A DNA stretch of 64,000 nt from Syncephalis fuscata. Lineage: Eukaryota > Zoopagomycota > Zoopagomycetes > Zoopagales > Piptocephalidaceae. The first letter of the stretch is position 1. Every line of letters starts with the position of its first letter. The stretch is from contig JAHLTZ010000025.1 of the NCBI GenBank assembly GCA_025786725.1, forward strand, positions 186,001 through 250,000, read 5' to 3'. Shown piece after piece: positions 1-12,110 of the stretch. The notes beneath the pieces were generated by a model. It was given only the letters and a program-made list of their open reading frames with translations, searched no databases and had not been told where the DNA came from. A program made the translations under genes and the position numbers.

Positions 1-957
1 CAATTGGCTGTTAGCTCAATATGATTTAAATATATATTCAGCAAAAAGCAAGACAGCTCGACAATTATGCCGTTTAGTTCATTCAAGTTTCAAGTTATAA
101 CCAGCAATCCGGTTTATTTTCTCTTTAATTAATAATACCATCATATTATTACCTTCTATGATTGGTTATTTCTATCCAACTATACAGACATGTAGTAATG
201 AAATATGATTCTATTTAATTATGTACAATCAAACTATTATGAGCATGTTCATATTCTACCTGCATTTGAAATCAGCAAATAGCAATCAAGTAAACACGCT
301 AACAGTGTATTTATACAAATATGCTGTATTAGTGTCCAAAGTAGATTGATATTGCTTATAATATTATTAACCATGTTTATTACAATATAATAGTTTTATT
401 AAAAATCAATGAATGCATTAATTGTCTCTATCTAATATTACTTCTACATAGTGTTATATAATTTATTTAGTTTAGTATAGCTGAATTGTAGTAATTAACG
501 AACAATAAAAAATCTATTTTTTATTAAAACTACACTATTCAGTCAACACATTGTACTCTAAACGTTAGTTAAGTGGCGATAAGCAGCATAAATTAACATT
601 ATAAAGTAATGTAAAGACAACGTGGTGCTTGTTCATCCAAGCTGTAATCTCGAAAACCAGAATAGTGGCAGCATAATGCTAATACACACGTATTATCACA
701 AAAATAAAAGGTTTTTGTAATAATGTTTATGAATTAATAATAAACTCGCAAATCACATTACGTTGTACGGAATAATTAAATCATTAATGGTTTTGATAAA
801 ATAGCAATACATTTGTAAACAGACTAATAAACTATTATACAATTGGTGTTAATAATGGAACATGACATTGTTATTGGTATGTTTAACACTACTTTATAAT
901 ATTTGGATATAAAGATCACATAAAAATACGCATGTTTGTAGACATACTAGTTTACTA
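1..957. other. AT-rich intergenic stretch, no gene seen
   Basis: The sequence is strongly AT-rich with frequent stops in all frames. No exon-like block, RNA gene or repeat family was recognised. It lies downstream of the MED21 stop codon and probably includes that gene's 3' untranslated region. Confidence 0.6.
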
Positions 958-1848
958 TTAATCATATCGACTATCGGCGACTGATCGTAGTGCATTTTTA
1001 AGTTGCTGTAACAGCGTTTCTATCCAACCAATAAATTATTATTATTTACAAAAAACTAGTATACTTACTTGCATGTTCTACCGCAGCTTTATAGGCTTCA
1101 TCTGCCTGTTGATTATCTCGTTCAAGTTGCTGAAATACTGCTGCCTAGATCAATACAGCCAATTAACATTATAGTAAGCTTATTCAAAACATTTATTGAT
1201 ATTTACTTCTTCTTTTTCTGATAGCTCATGAGTTGGTAATGCATCAATAAGCGTGTCTACCTGTTGGCATCGTTTCGCAATGTCTGACGCCAATTCTCGG
1301 CTTTCCTCTGTGTATTGCTATAATAAATGGCATTTATAATACAGATCTGCTACTTACGTTCAAGTTTATCCAAAGAAAGTGCTCTTTCTAATTAAATAGT
1401 AATTAGTTTGCCCATATATCCAATTCCTTACTCACCATGCGAGCGCGCCGCAGCCACTGTGTCGTCGTGAGCTACCATAGGAGCCCGCGTGCTAAGATAA
1501 TCCAAGCTACTGACGAATTGAACAGTCAACTAAACGAGTATTAAACGTTGGGCCAACAATAAAACCTTAACTTACCTGGTCGACGGCATCCTGCAGTTGG
1601 CTCACGCGATCCATGGAGCCCTGCTCCGTCTCCAGACCTTGCAGGTCGGTGGCAATTGCGGCACTGTGCGGCGCCTCACTAGCGCCAATATTACGAGACC
1701 CCGAAGACACGACCACCGAAGCCTGACTTTGCGGTGACGTGACAGCAATGATAGAGGTAGAAGCAGCGCCTACTGTTGCTGAAGCAAAAGGTGCTGATGA
1801 AGAGCTGGTCGACAAGCGCGTAGGATCAAGGCTAACCGGCGGCTGCAT
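958..1848 (-). CDS. MED21: Mediator complex subunit 21 (Med21/Srb7), six exons
   Basis: This is the Mediator middle-module subunit that pairs with Med7 in the hinge and bridges activators to RNA polymerase II. Exon 1 ends with MDRVSQLQDAVDQ, the Med21 family opening, then a donor at 1575. The next exon gives QFVSSLDYLSTRAP. Further exons give an ERALSLDKLE segment, then REL-rich sequence with QVDTLIDALPTHELSEKEE, then FQQLERDNQQADEAY, and finally KTLLQQLKNALRSVAD before TAA at 958-960. Order and content match Med21, including the C-terminal coiled coil. The reading frame stays open upstream of the family start (ATG at 1614) to an ATG at 1848, adding about 78 Ser/Ala-rich residues. The shorter start is the family norm, so the extension may be 5' leader. 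The gene is divergent from the RAD60-like gene, with about 300 bp between them. Intron joins were inferred by eye. Confidence 0.87.
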
Positions 1849-2072
1849 TCACAATACAGGCCAGAGAAGAGAAGCCAAAGGGTGATGATTTTTTGTAAGT
1901 GATCAATATTGAAACAAGTAGCTTTTTTAAAATAAAACACACACACACACATTACAATCGATCGTTTCCAGTAGAATTACCACTTTTGACTTCTCTTCTA
2001 CTAGCTTATCTACTAAAAGTAAACAAAAAGTTATTGTCACTTGTGAATTCTTTTTATATATTACTTTGAATC

Positions 2073-2077
<5 letters not shown>

Positions 2078-2103
<26 letters not shown>
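2078..2103. repeat. (ATT)n microsatellite upstream of the RAD60-like gene
   Basis: A run of perfect ATT/TTA units lies about 50 bp before the start codon, in the divergent MED21/RAD60 promoter interval. Confidence 0.85.
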
Positions 2104-2104
<1 letters not shown>

Positions 2105-2153
2105 TGCTATTATTACTATTATTACAACAATTCATTAACTTTAGGCTTTGTCA

Positions 2154-3720
2154 ATGTCAGATTCGGATAGCTCGTCGTCTGAATCGGTTCAACGACCACG
2201 GCCGAGTATTAAACCACAAAGGCTATCGGCAATAAGTCGACCACCAGCCAGTCAGCAATCCAGTCTAGAGGAATCGGCGCCTTCAACTGGCAATCAAAGC
2301 ACGCAGGTAGATTCGTTTTTTCGTCGTGCCAATACACATTATGTAGCCAATAATGGTATGTAAACTATGAGTACGTAATAGCAATTCTAACAATTAGTAG
2401 TGGCGATATTGTCGTCGGATGGAAGTGACAGTGATGATGCCGCTAATACAGATTCAAAAATAGCTAAAACGGTTAATAGTGCGCATAAAGTACACGATTT
2501 AAACGAGTCTAGTGATGAAATGTCCAATAAGGCCCGATCAGCAAAGTATGTTTATTTATTAAAATTGCTGTTAGTATGTTTATTTAAAATAGATTGAATT
2601 GCAGGCAAATTGATATATCGGATGATGATGATGATGACAATGAACGGGAACGTTCTCTTACTCCCCCACCTGAATTTACAAGGACCCCTTTCAGTGTGAT
2701 TAAGTACAAGTCACCAGCAGATGGTGAAGATTTGTATGATTTGTAAGTCAATTGAAGATAATTGACGTGGGCTAATTAAGGCATAATAGCGCTGATACAA
2801 GTGATTTGATTGACGATGTAAATACAACAGCATTAATCGATTTGGACCCAGAACTACAAGCCATTGCTTTGGATGCACCGGAACAAATGAATATCGGTTC
2901 TACCCAAGATGATGCAATGGCCGTCGGTGCATCCAAGATTGATGTACTTGTCAAGACAATCCGACATCCACAACTTCCAATTACAGCACAAAATGCATTA
3001 CAGCTGGCTGAATTTGAACGACCTCTTCTTTTTAGCATGTACGATGTAAGAGCATTTTTAATATATGAAATTATATTATGATGTTAAACAAATGTTTATT
3101 TAGACAGAGCCCTTTGACACATTAATAGATGCCTATGGCAAGTGTAAACAATTACTCAAAAGCAATATAGTATTAGTATACAAAGATGTAAGGTTGTATT
3201 CGCGTGGCACTCCGCGTAGTCTAAACATGGCGAATAATGTTGAGATTGGTAAGTTGCTACAATTCTATGTCCATTTATTATTACTGAACTACGATCATAG
3301 AAGCATTTACCATGGACGCATTTCAATATGTGAGCGTGGAACGGGAATTATCAAGAAAACGAAAATTAGAAGAGTTAGTAACTGGAGACGAGTCCATATC
3401 AACTAGAAGTAACTCTAAAGAATTGGAAAATGACACAGCTGTATGGATTCATATTACAATTCGTGATAAAACAGGACACGATGAGAAAATACGTGTCCGA
3501 CCGGTAAGCTATTGCAGTTTAAAAGAGTTGATGACAATTAAACAGTTGCTATTAGACTACACTTGTAAGCTCCATCATTAGCCAGTATGCACGTATTAAA
3601 CAGCTATCCAACGAGACAAACATCCGATTGGAATTAGATGGGGAACGTCTTGATGCCAACCAACAAGTGGCCGATACAGAACTAGAAGACGATGATATGC
3701 TGACCGCCATTGTGATTTAA
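2154..3720 (+). CDS. RAD60: Rad60/Esc2/NIP45-type SUMO-like domain protein, seven exons
   Basis: The protein is about 410 residues. It has an acidic Ser-rich N-terminus (SDSDSSSSES), further acidic stretches (SSDGSDSDD and an aspartate run), a first ubiquitin-like segment around IVLVYKDVRLYSRGTPRSL, and a C-terminal SUMO-like domain running from VWIHITIRDKTGHDEKIRVRP to the end. The last exon supplies YARIKQLSNETNIRLELDGE and DDMLTAIVI, the typical SLD ending. Two tandem SUMO-like domains after a disordered acidic region is the Rad60/Esc2/NIP45 architecture. These proteins act with the SUMO pathway and Smc5/6 in genome stability, probably in the nucleus. The true ATG is at 2154; an upstream in-frame TTG is not needed. 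Introns are short with clear GT-AG ends (for example donors at 2356 and near 2545). Confidence is high for the family and lower for the exact orthologue. Confidence 0.82.
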
Positions 3721-3906
3721 TAGACACTTTTGAGTGTATTATTTCTTTAGCATTATTTAGTGCATTAATAATACATAAATGAATTTTACTATCAACATTA
3801 TTGTTAATGTGTTTAATTTTGATGTTGTATTACCACTTGTCTAGACACATGCACTCAAAGAAAGAATAAAAACAAGCGAATACGACGGCTTTTACTATCG
3901 TTATTG

Positions 3907-4302
3907 TTATTGCTGCTGCTGCTGCTGTTGCTGTGCCATTAGCTTCTCGCCAACCTTTTTGTTGACGGCAAAGAACTTGCTTACACAACGATCGGCGCAT
4001 ACTGATTCACCTTTCGTCAACTCTTCGTCAACATATCGGTTTTTAATACACTTGGCGTGGCAAACATCTACAATGCTATATAGAAGTGTTAATTGCGTCA
4101 ATAACGATTAAACAAACAAACAAACAAACAAACAAACAAAACAGCAATGAATCAATAAACGACTACTTACCGATTAAATGTATCCGTAATCATATCAATC
4201 TCTTGTTCGGCCATTGCAATGTTGTTTGGGTTGATACTCTGGCTTTGGGCCAAGGCTGGACCACCCGCGCCAGCTCCACCACCAAACATATTGAAGCTCA
4301 TA
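3907..4302 (-). CDS. TIM10: Mitochondrial import chaperone Tim10, two exons
   Basis: This is a small Tim protein of the mitochondrial intermembrane space. It forms the Tim9-Tim10 hexamer that escorts hydrophobic precursors to the inner membrane. Exon 1 encodes a Gly/Ala-rich start and QEIDMITDTFNR. An intron of about 90 nt follows, containing an (AAAC)n tract. Exon 2 encodes IVDVCHAKC, ELTKGESVCADRC and VNKKVGEKL. The twin CX3C motifs are CHAKC and CADRC, and the KGES and VGEKL blocks are diagnostic of Tim10. The C-terminus ends in an unusual run of eight glutamines encoded by CAG/CAA codons. The gene is divergent from BMT5, with about 165 bp between start codons. Length is normal for the family apart from the polyQ tail. 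Confidence 0.93.
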
Positions 4303-4467
4303 CTTGATGTTTTGTTTTGTGTTGTTAAAAGAATGAAAGGCTACACGATCGTCGCGAAAGAGCTGCAAAATACGATGCTATTGTGTACAAAGTGTATTTT
4401 CTTTTTTTCTTCTTTATTTTATCCATTCACTTGCTCACCGCGCCATTAAACTTAATAGTCGGTCCAA

Positions 4468-5856
4468 TGCCCAAAGCAAAAAAAACCAAGCTAAAGCAAG
4501 CTTTATCGAGCTTTCAACAGCGTCAAGCAAAGGTTGATAAGCAAAAGGCTGCTAAAGAATGGCAAGAAGTAAAGGCTAAAAACGTACCGGTAGGAGGACA
4601 GCGCAAAAGGGCACTAAAGCACAGCAAAGCAAAGCAGCCGCAGCGGCACAGCTACGCACGCAAGAACGGCTAGAAGCCAATCTTTACACGCCGGATGATA
4701 CAATTCTACTTGTAGGAGAAGGCAAGTATTAAAAAGATATTATATAATACAATAATAACAATATACAAATGTAATTGCTGATAGGCAATTTCAGCTTTGC
4801 TCGTGCATTGGCTGAACATCATTTAGCAGGTCAAGGTGGCCATTTAGTAGCAACTGCATACGATGAAGAGTCGGTTGCACGTGCCAAATACGAGAATGAA
4901 GTCGGTACCAACATAGATGCAATACGCGTTTGTGATGGCACCGTTTTGTTCGATGTAGATGGCACAGAGTTGACGAAATGTAAATTATTACACAATCGAA
5001 AGTTTACAAAAATTGTATTTAATTTTCCACATGCAGGTAAGTAAAAATAAATGAGTGAAAAATCAGTAAATTGGTCAGGTAATTAGCTATTTAGCAAATT
5101 AATTAACAAATTAAAACATCAATCAAATAATCAACTAAACTAGCTATTTGTTAGTTATTTGGTAATTATTTTGTTAACTAGTCAATTAGTTAACAGTTTG
5201 TTGATTAGCTGGTTTGCTATTAATTAGTTAATTATTTTGTTAATCAATTAGGTAATTTGTTGATTAATTGATAAATTATTGAGTAATAATAACAGTATAC
5301 TTATAATGATTATATAATAAAAAATTTAATCGTAAAATAAAGTTCTAACAACCATTATCACATATCATATTAATCGGGTATAGGCGCGGGAATTAAAGAC
5401 CAAGATCGTAATATTCGCGTCAATCAAGAATTATTACTTGGATTCTTTGCATCGTCGGTAGAGTATTTGGCAACAAAGGAAAATGGCCACGGAGTTGATG
5501 GTGAAATCCATATCACGCTTAAATCAGGCGAACCTTATGATAGTTGGCAGGTACGCAAACTAGCACGCGCCCACAGATTAGTATGTATTCGTACGATGTC
5601 ATTTCGACCCGAATGCTATCCAGGCTATACACATCGTCGAACACTTGGATTTAAAAAAGGACTATCGGCATCCGACAATGAAGAAATTACAAGTAAAAAC
5701 CCGCGACTGTTGATATTTACACTTCAAAGCTCTGATCATCCAAACAAAAACAGTGCCTCAAAAGGAGCCAAGAATCGACGATCAGAACCAAGACAGGTGC
5801 AACATCACAACAATAACGATTACGACAACGACGACGACAGTGATAAGGATTATTAA
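4468..5856 (+). CDS. BMT5: 25S rRNA (uridine-N3) methyltransferase Bmt5-like (DUF2431), with an apparent frame break
   Basis: This is a Rossmann-fold SAM methyltransferase of the Bmt5/FDXACB family that methylates 25S rRNA in the nucleolus. Exon 1 encodes a Lys-rich N-terminus starting MPKAKKTKLKQ. Around the A4 run at 4605-4608 the frame must shift by one base to continue into LEANLYTPDDTILLVGEG. Exon 2 continues NFSFARALAEHH, giving the family SAM motif VGEGNFSFA, and later KIVFNFPHAG. Exon 3 (from 5384) continues AGIKDQDRNIRVNQELL and has the family hallmarks HITLKSGEPYDSW, FRPECYPGYTHRRT and LIFTLQ. The intron inside motif I appears to use a GC donor. The second intron, about 347 bp, is AT-rich. 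The C-terminal tail is Asn/Asp-rich. The frame break is either a homopolymer base-call error or a real lesion. Confidence 0.85.
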
Positions 5857-6827
5857 ACATATAGCATGATATATATCAATATAGACTAAATAGTAATGTG
5901 TGGTTGGTTGTAAATATAATAGCCGGTTTACTCTCTTTTTACAATTGCTTAAGGGGATAAAAATGTGTTAAATGATGGTTAAGTAATAGATTGAAAATTC
6001 AAAAAATAATAACGCAAATGCAGAGAGTAAACGGGTGAGTGTGAGAGAGAGTGAGGAGGTAAATAGTGGAGTGGTAAATAATAATATTCTCCGGACCAGC
6101 CAGCGACCAAGACGGTATACTATGCACGCATGTACCCGTGCATATGCCTTAGTCGGTTACGGCTCAAGCTTGCGCGACGAAAGACGCTTTTCTTTTGTAG
6201 AATAGATGTAGTCGAGACAAGTTGCGGCAATAGATGTGCTACTGTTGTCGCCACGCCATTGTTGTCGCTTTTAAATGCTGGCCAATGTATATATGCATGG
6301 TATATACGCGCGTTTTTGGCTTTTTGGAACAGAATTGGTCCAGGAGAAATTGGAAAGGCAATACACGCTGGATGATGCATATATACCTCGTCTAGGAGTA
6401 AGCAAATGCTTTATGCAGCACACACGCGCGCGTGTACATATGTGTAGCATTAAAACATTCACCCGCCACTTGCAAATGGCTATATGGATGTGGTAAAAAC
6501 GAATGTATGCAGCAATGATAAACGAGGAAGGAATATTGCAAACATAGTACGGTAAAGCCGAGTAGAAAAAAAGGAAGAGTAACAATACACAGGGGAAGCC
6601 ATCGCACACACACACACACACACGACCGACAAACTGCATCACATCAATATGCACAAGATATATAATGGCATATAATGCTACACCGAGTGACACATGCGTT
6701 TGTGTTCAGTGCAACTGTGTCGCGACTAGCCATGGCCCATACACAAACAAACACAACACATGCTAGCAATAGCAGTAGTAGTAAAAGTCAAACGCAACCT
6801 TCTGCAGACTCTGAATCTACTACCTTT
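5857..6827. other. Intergenic between BMT5 and the bHLH gene; CA/GT and GA tracts, no gene
   Basis: This stretch holds a GA-rich tract (about 6030-6060), a CA dinucleotide run (about 6604-6623) and scattered CG-containing sequence. Long frames seen here on the minus strand are Cys/Val repeats created by the CA run. It covers the convergent 3' ends of two genes. No RNA gene was recognised. Confidence 0.6.
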
Positions 6828-7958
6828 TTAGTGAAGAGGTGGTGTTTGGATTTGCTGTGGCTCAACGGTGCAGTGAGGCGATGAAAGGCTATGGTTAATG
6901 CCAACAATGCCGCCGTTGTGTTGGTCGATGCAGCCGGCCATCATAAGCTCATTCATGTTAAAAACATCTTCGCTTGGGCTGGGAAGAAAGATTTGCTGAT
7001 GAGGCAGTGGCGAGGCAGCATGAACGGCAGCGGCCATGGCAGCAGCCGTTGTGGCGATAGAGAGCGGTGTGTTGTACATATCCATGACTGGATGGACACT
7101 GGGTGCTGAGAAGCCAAGTGGCGAAACAAAGCTTGACACAACAGGGGACATGGTACCGTTAATATCGGCGTGCATATAGTCCAAAAAGCCGGGTATTTGT
7201 CCAGCGGCAGCAGCGGCAGCGGCACTGGTTGGATCCATGGCACGTGGCGAGTTCTGTGCTGATGATGGGAATATACCAGTGGTCGGTGTAGCTGGACCAT
7301 GCGACTGTGGTGAAACAAGCGATGACAATGAACGACCGGTCGTGTCATCAATGTCATCGTTATCTTCGTCATCGTCGTCGTGGCTCATGTATGCGTGTTT
7401 AGCAGCACCATTAGAGTCGTGGGATGCAGTACGGGCAATGTCGACGCTGTCAAAGTTTTCTTCTGGCTCGGGTGACGCAGTACGAGGGCGCTCTGGCAAT
7501 GGGCTAAGACCAAGAGCACGTCGAAGACGATCGACTTCTTCACGTAGCGATACGTTCTCGTTTTTAACCGATCGCAAGTGACGCTCACGTGCATCGGTGC
7601 GTTGCTTGCTCGAATAGATGTACTCTAGACTCTTTTGCACAATAACCGACTTGGATGGACGGCGGACTTGGGAAAGAGAAGGGATAGAATGCGCTAGTTC
7701 TTGGAACTTGGAATTAAGGCATTCACGACGCGCACGCTCAATAGCGTTATGATTGGCGCGCTTCTGTGCATTGGTGGCGTTGCGCTTCGCCATGGAGCTG
7801 TCAGCAACGACGAGGCGTTGTTGCGTAACGGCATGTGCAGCAACGTGAGCTGCTGCAACTGAATTAATTGGCATGGATGATTGGCCTAGTGTCATTGGCA
7901 TACCGTGAGTGCGTGGGAATTGGATGATAGAGCCACCGTTGATTGGAGAAAGAGACAT
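6828..7958 (-). CDS. bHLH-leucine-zipper transcription factor
   Basis: A single exon encodes 376 residues. Residues about 67-117 form a basic helix-loop-helix: RANHNAIERARR is the basic region with the ExRxR pattern that contacts E-box DNA, followed by helix 1, a loop with PSKS, and helix 2 ending KSLEYI. Residues about 120-150 continue as a heptad coiled coil (NENVSLREEVDRLRRAL), so the arrangement is bHLH-Zip. The region between 155 and 190 is Pro/Glu/Asp-rich. Another acidic patch (DDDDEDNDDIDD) and Ala-rich and Ser/Pro-rich segments follow, typical of disordered regulatory regions. It is related to the small fungal bHLH class, but I cannot name an orthologue. The upstream region is extraordinarily long, suggesting complex regulation or a long leader. 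Confidence 0.85.
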   Translation of the reverse strand: MSLSPINGGSIIQFPRTHGMPMTLGQSSMPINSVAAAHVAAHAVTQQRLVVADSSMAKRNATNAQKRANHNAIERARRECLNSKFQELAHSIPSLSQVRRPSKSVIVQKSLEYIYSSKQRTDARERHLRSVKNENVSLREEVDRLRRALGLSPLPERPRTASPEPEENFDSVDIARTASHDSNGAAKHAYMSHDDDDEDNDDIDDTTGRSLSSLVSPQSHGPATPTTGIFPSSAQNSPRAMDPTSAAAAAAAGQIPGFLDYMHADINGTMSPVVSSFVSPLGFSAPSVHPVMDMYNTPLSIATTAAAMAAAVHAASPLPHQQIFLPSPSEDVFNMNELMMAGCIDQHNGGIVGINHSLSSPHCTVEPQQIQTPPLH

Positions 7959-10900
7959 GGTAGTTGTAGATGGTGTGTAGTAGTAGTAGTAGTGGTGGTG
8001 GTGTAATAGTGCGTATGTGTTGAGAAGGTGTTTTTAAAGAAACGGAGTTCTCTAAATAAACATAAAAGGTTAGTATGAAACATTTTAAATATCGATGTAG
8101 TAATAATGATAGTATAACAATGATAATAAAATAATTACATCATCGTTATACCATCATTACACTGTACTTACCAATGATAATAATGCAACTTGTGTGGGTA
8201 ATGAAATCAAGTGTTTGGAGCGCTTAATGTATAGAGCGTAAAACAACGATACAAAGTCTGATGATTAAAAAAGAATCACAAACAAAGTGTAGTAATAGAG
8301 TGTGATGGTAATGAATAAGGACGAGCTTGTGTGTGTGTATATAGACGAAACAACAATATTATACCAACAAAGTAAAGGCGTTGCAGATACTTGACAATAT
8401 TAGGTCAGGTATGGTTGATAGGCGTAAGTCGATTAAAAGTCGTGCGCGCTTTTGCAAGCAAATAAAATTAGCGTAAAGTAGCAACGACAGCTATCGGTGT
8501 TTATAGCCAAACAACGCCGATATTAATAAAAAAACAGGAGTATAGACAAGCTGCTTTAACAGAATGTTTGCTGACGAGTTATTTAAACACTTGTACGGTC
8601 TCGAACACAAAAGAGAAGCGTCAGGTTTGCCAAGCGGAAATGAAACGTGGACTGGCAAAAGTGAAAAGATTACAAGCGCCAAGCAATATTACTGCGTGTG
8701 CGTTCTACTATGAAATTATTACTAGACAATAGTTGGCCAATAGGCGCGACAATAAGCGACAATAGGAAATAACGTAGATAATAAAGAACGTAGAAGAGGT
8801 AGCGCAACGAAATAGAGTGTATAAAGAACGGATATTTAACTGGCGGCAGCGTATATAAATGCACACCAAGGAAGGGAAGCGAAGGGACTGTATATATTAC
8901 TGGAGCCAATTAAACTAAAAGATGACTAAATAAAAGTAGCAGTAACAACAACAACGAGTGGCGCGCGGTTGTGGCTGCAACAGTCGGAGATGTAAGTAAA
9001 AGGAATGTGTGAACACTAGGCAATAGAGTGGTATATCGGCACTGGTGGGCAGGTCGAGGCGGTTATATATTAATCTTCTTTAAGGATACAACTGGTTCAA
9101 TTGGCCACAGCAGTGTTGTTTAGAATTGTAGGAAGGAGAGAAAATAGGGACACTACAAGAATACGAGGCGTGTGAGTGTGAGGGAGGTAGAATGAAATGA
9201 CAATAGACAAAGAGAAGAGAGAAACGAGTTCACGTTAGATCAGAGTCGGCGATAGCACCCAAGGATGTATAGGAAATGGGGTAATGGGGTGTCAGCTAGA
9301 GGCGAACCTGTATGTGCACGCGGGCCAATGTCAAACTGGAATGGCAGCGGCCGATTCACTGTCGGGCGATAGTATGGCCGTAGTAACTATTAAGACTGCG
9401 CTGCTGCTGCTGCTACTGTAATGGCAACTTTGCTCGAGTACTGTAGCGGATACTGTCACAGTAGATCGATGAATTGCTGCGTATCAGTTTAGCCCTTGAA
9501 CCGGTTGCGAAACAAGCCCAGCCAATAGACAGAACACAGAACGGCAAAAGAAAAAACAAGCAAACGATAGCAGTACAATGGGCAAAGGTGACGTTGATAT
9601 ACGAGCAGATCGGGAATAATCTAATGTTAGCAGTGTGTATGGAATAGAACGTAGAAAGTAAAAGTGTCGTTGGTGGTTTAAAGTATCAGTAATTTCTATT
9701 TCGTGGGGGGCAGAATCGGTAGAGCTAGCGGGATAGAGCCGATGTAGTGGGGACAATTGAACGTATTTTAAAGTGACGCGAACGAAATCTCCGCAGAATA
9801 TCGTGGCCAAAAAGGAAACGCCGACATTAAGCAGCTACTATTTTCTATCGACAATTACTACGCTCTACTGCTGATCCAAGGCGACACACAAACAGCCATA
9901 GAAGATTTTCAAAATGGCACTAAGGCTTAATTGGCATTGCTCGATGTGGCGGCCAATAAAACGACTTATTTCTCAGAAAGAAGGGCATTGGCACGCAACC
10001 AAACAACAACAAGAAAGTAAGAGAAAAAGGGGATTAATTAAAAAATAACGGTCTAGTAGGCGAGCAGGCATGGTTCAGCCGTTCTATTGCTTTCTTGCTC
10101 TTAGGGGCAATGGCTATGGTAATTGGAAGGCCACACATACATAATGACTGGATGAGAAATGATACAAATCTGTACAGTAAGGCGCGTCTTTGTGTAACAT
10201 CTATCTTTAGAGAGATTCTTGTTTTTGCGCTCTAAAGAGGGTGCTAAAAGAGAATGCGCCACCGCCAAATGCGTAATTCGTTTTTTGAATAAACCGGCTT
10301 TTGCACATTCTTTTGGTAACGTCTAAGGATTTTTTATTGTTCAATGGGCCTTGACACGCAAAGGCAAAGGGGCTACAAGAGCGGGACAAACATGGCACTA
10401 AGAAAGGACTCTGATCTACAACGGAGTTGCTTGTTGTTTCACCGTGAGCTAGGCAATGTTATTGATAACAACAACAGCAGCAACAATGATATAGCAACCA
10501 TTCTATGGATGACAAAGTAAGCGACCCGCGAAGAAAGGGGTATTGCCACGCAAACCGCAGCCCGGCTCTTTTTCTTCCTACAAACATTCAGTGTTACCCT
10601 ATCATTTCTACATTTGGCAAAAACAGCACGAAAGTATGGCCATCTACGCACATCGTATTAACTGCGCTGATCAACGGGATTTGTTGACCATAGACGCGTG
10701 CATGCAGGCGCATCACAATTGACGGCGCCCTGTGCGTATTTGTTACGGCGTATAGTTTTGAACAGGATAGTTTGCGTTTTACAACATCAGCGATAGAAGT
10801 AATAGTCCTGTTATTGCCATTGCTATTAACAATGCAGTCATTGTGGCCATTGAGGCCACGTTTTACCAATGCGGAAGAGCCAGACGCCATTTCAAAGAGC

Positions 10901-12110
10901 AAATTAACAAGCACTTTATTTCGACTGCCTTTTACAGCAACTTGTACCTGTCCGGTTTGTTCTCTGATTAAAAATGGCCGGTTCGTGAAAGTTCGTTATC
11001 AGTACTATTATTCGTCATCTATTGATAGTCGGCACACAAAATCACCCGGCCAGGCTTCTTTTGTCAATACCAAAAGAGAAACTCGAATGCAAAGAAATTA
11101 GCTAGATTGGCATGCTACGAAGAACTTGTGCCTAAATGGAGTGTTACACAAGACTAACGTTCAAGGCGGGCCATTTGTCAGGTGAGCTACAGTTGCACGG
11201 CTTCTGAATGGTGGTTCGTCGTGCTGTGCTACTCGTCAATAGCAGTGAAAGCCATGTTACTTTGCCAGGAATAGAGAATGGCTGCCATGCTAGTAATGAA
11301 CGGCGAATGTAATTGGTATTTGATTTTTATGAATAGAACTATAAAACAAAAAGTAGTTTATTTAGTTGAATTGGCACAATAAATGAGTAATCATTGCTAC
11401 GGTGGTAGTAATGCAGAGTAGCAGCGGACATAAACGTAGCATGGCATGGCATGGCACATGGATACAGCAATGGTAACAAGGCTCGGATATGAACGTAAGG
11501 GTAGTAAAAGTTGCCCCGAAATACCTTTAGAACTCGACAATTATGGTAATTACCCAGACAAACAAATAATGCTCGATTTGGATATGATTTACAGTGACTA
11601 TTCAAAGATAGAAAGCACCAAATAGCCATTTTATACTCCGCTTTAACAAGATGAACTAGGTTGTACTATTAATGTCACTCTTGTTTATCAAACCAGCGTG
11701 AATGGCGTATTTGTGCAGAAATAGTATTTTTTATCCAGATAACATGCTATACCATGGTCGCGTGGCATATTAGCGCGTGGATAGGAAGGTAATAGATGTT
11801 TGGCAAAAATAAAAAGTTCTACTGTTAACATTTACTAATCCATGGTTATTATTAGCTACTGCTGCTGCTGCTGTAACAGTAAAAGATGTTGCAATAGGAA
11901 AATAAATTACTATACTAGACATTTTGAGGCACTGTCACTCGAATATACATGCATTGTAAAAGTCGGAAATTTTCTCTTACAGCTGCATGATTCTATTCGC
12001 CAGCCAATGCAGATGAGACACCGCGTGGGTTCCACCGCAGGTGTCCATTCTTTTGTGCACATGTCTTTGATGAAATCTATGTTTAGGCCAGCTTATTAGG
12101 GCAATAGGTC
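7959..12110. other. Long gene-free upstream region of the bHLH gene, higher GC than flanking spacers
   Basis: About 4.1 kb shows no conserved exon. GC is visibly higher than in the 12.1-14.7 kb spacer, and CCAAT-type words recur (for example near 8734, 9520, 9327 and 9950). A (TAG)n-like tract lies immediately upstream of the bHLH start. Frames of 60-110 residues occur on both strands, but they have no recognisable domain, no supporting neighbours and odd composition. A long promoter or leader, or a noncoding transcript, is possible. Nothing in the sequence settles this. Confidence 0.5.

Noticed and set aside
4605-4610. Programmed -1 ribosomal frameshift in BMT5
   Set aside because: The site is not a canonical X-XXY-YYZ slippery heptamer and no downstream structure is evident. 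Similar breaks occur in other genes, so an indel is likelier.
6271-6693. 140-codon minus-strand frame
   Set aside because: It is built largely on the CA/GT repeat (Cys-Val runs), lies between two genes and has no domain.
9484-10914. Several frames of 60-110 codons in the bHLH upstream region
   Set aside because: There is no recognisable motif, composition is biased, both strands are equally open, and no splice joins extend them.
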